From: Bacillota bacterium
GTDB lineage: Bacteria > Bacillota > Bacilli > Alicyclobacillales > SLC66
Length of the DNA: 5,103 nt
Assembly: GCA_021846145.1 (NCBI GenBank)
Contig: JAJZCJ010000226.1
Span: forward strand, 1 to 5,103
Direction: 5' to 3'
Positions 4,984 to 5,103 of this stretch are shown piece after piece. Position 1 is the stretch's first letter. Every line of letters begins with the position of its first letter. The position numbers were made by a program, and so were the translations under genes. The notes beneath the pieces are model-generated. The model was not told the origin of the DNA and made no database searches. It worked only from the letters and a program-made list of their open reading frames with translations.

Positions 4984-5103
4984 GGCTCTTACCCAAAGTC
5001 GAGGATAGAGTTCTCAGCATTTCGCCAGAATAACATATGCATTGAGTAGAATTATCCCCGCTTGCCCCTTGCTTCGCCGATGTAGTTCCTTGATTCGGCT
5101 GTT
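4984..5103 (-). mobile_element. End of a probable ISL3-family insertion sequence
   Basis: GGCTCTTACCC at 4984 has the GGCTCTT start typical of ISL3-family terminal inverted repeats. A reading frame on the opposite strand ends 30 bases inside it with an ISL3-like transposase C-terminus. Gene end close to the terminal repeat is normal for this family. The element continues beyond the window. ISL3 elements duplicate 8 bp; the candidate on this side is TAATAGAT (4976-4983), and its partner would be outside the window. Confidence 0.6.
5014..5103 (-). CDS. C-terminal end of an ISL3-like transposase (partial)
   Basis: The last 29 codons before a TGA stop (complement of 5014-5016) read NSRIKELHRRSKGQAGII, then LLNAYVILAKC. 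The pattern N.RIK.L.RR..G.A...LL.A.V is the closing segment of IS204/IS1001-type (ISL3 family) transposases, usually seen as N-R-(L/I)-K-x-I/L-K-R-x-x-Y/x-G-R-A. The catalytic DDE core and the start lie to the right, outside the window. Assignment is from a recalled C-terminal pattern over a short stretch, supported by the GGCTCTT terminus just downstream of the gene. Transcription from the promoter at 4951-4979 would run antisense to this gene. Confidence 0.6.
   Translation of the reverse strand, partial: NSRIKELHRRSKGQAGIILLNAYVILAKC

Overview
This is accessory DNA from a Gram-positive bacterium, most likely Bacillota (class Bacilli). Three things suggest this: strong purine-rich Shine-Dalgarno sites, frequent GTG and TTG starts, and family-level resemblance of the DUF2164-like protein, the serine-recombinase tail and the Rid protein to Bacilli proteins. 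The genus cannot be told from the sequence alone. The first ~770 bp look richer in G+C than the rest and read like a separate mobile element.

Layout. 1-~770 (minus strand): the head of an insertion-sequence operon. It has a frameshifted accessory protein with a zinc-ribbon-like CxxH...CxxC pattern, followed by the N-terminus of an integrase-type transposase that leaves the window on the left. A strong hairpin with a T-run (751-793) lies just upstream of this element. 934-1242 (+): the C-terminal third of a serine recombinase/resolvase whose catalytic domain is gone. 1299-1326: a near-palindromic site with the architecture of a Xer/dif-type tyrosine-recombinase core (CATAA, six bases, TTATG). 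1496-4043 (+): a block of ordinary small genes: a DUF2164-like protein, an alpha/beta hydrolase, a 54-residue two-helix membrane protein, a RidA-family protein and a GNAT acetyltransferase. The hydrolase, membrane protein and Rid genes are 19 and 36 bp apart and are probably co-transcribed. 4160-4187: a second copy of the same six-base core and right arm as the 1299 site. 4282-4913 (+): a toxin-antitoxin pair with a PIN-domain (VapC-like) toxin and a four-base ATGA overlap. 4951-4979: a near-consensus sigma-A promoter. 4984-5103: the end of a probable ISL3-family insertion sequence, with terminal repeat GGCTCTT... and the last 29 codons of its transposase on the minus strand.

How it fits together. 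Insertion-sequence ends on both sides, a decayed resolvase, a toxin-antitoxin pair and two related recombination-site-like sequences point to a plastic region that has gained and lost mobile DNA. The most interesting reading is that the ~2.9 kb between the two GGGCCG-TTATG sites is a cassette mobilised by a tyrosine (Xer-like) recombinase. This is an inference from two short sites and is not proven. The metabolic genes are recognisable by family, but their substrates cannot be told from sequence. I see no RNA gene, CRISPR array or clearly new multi-gene defence system.
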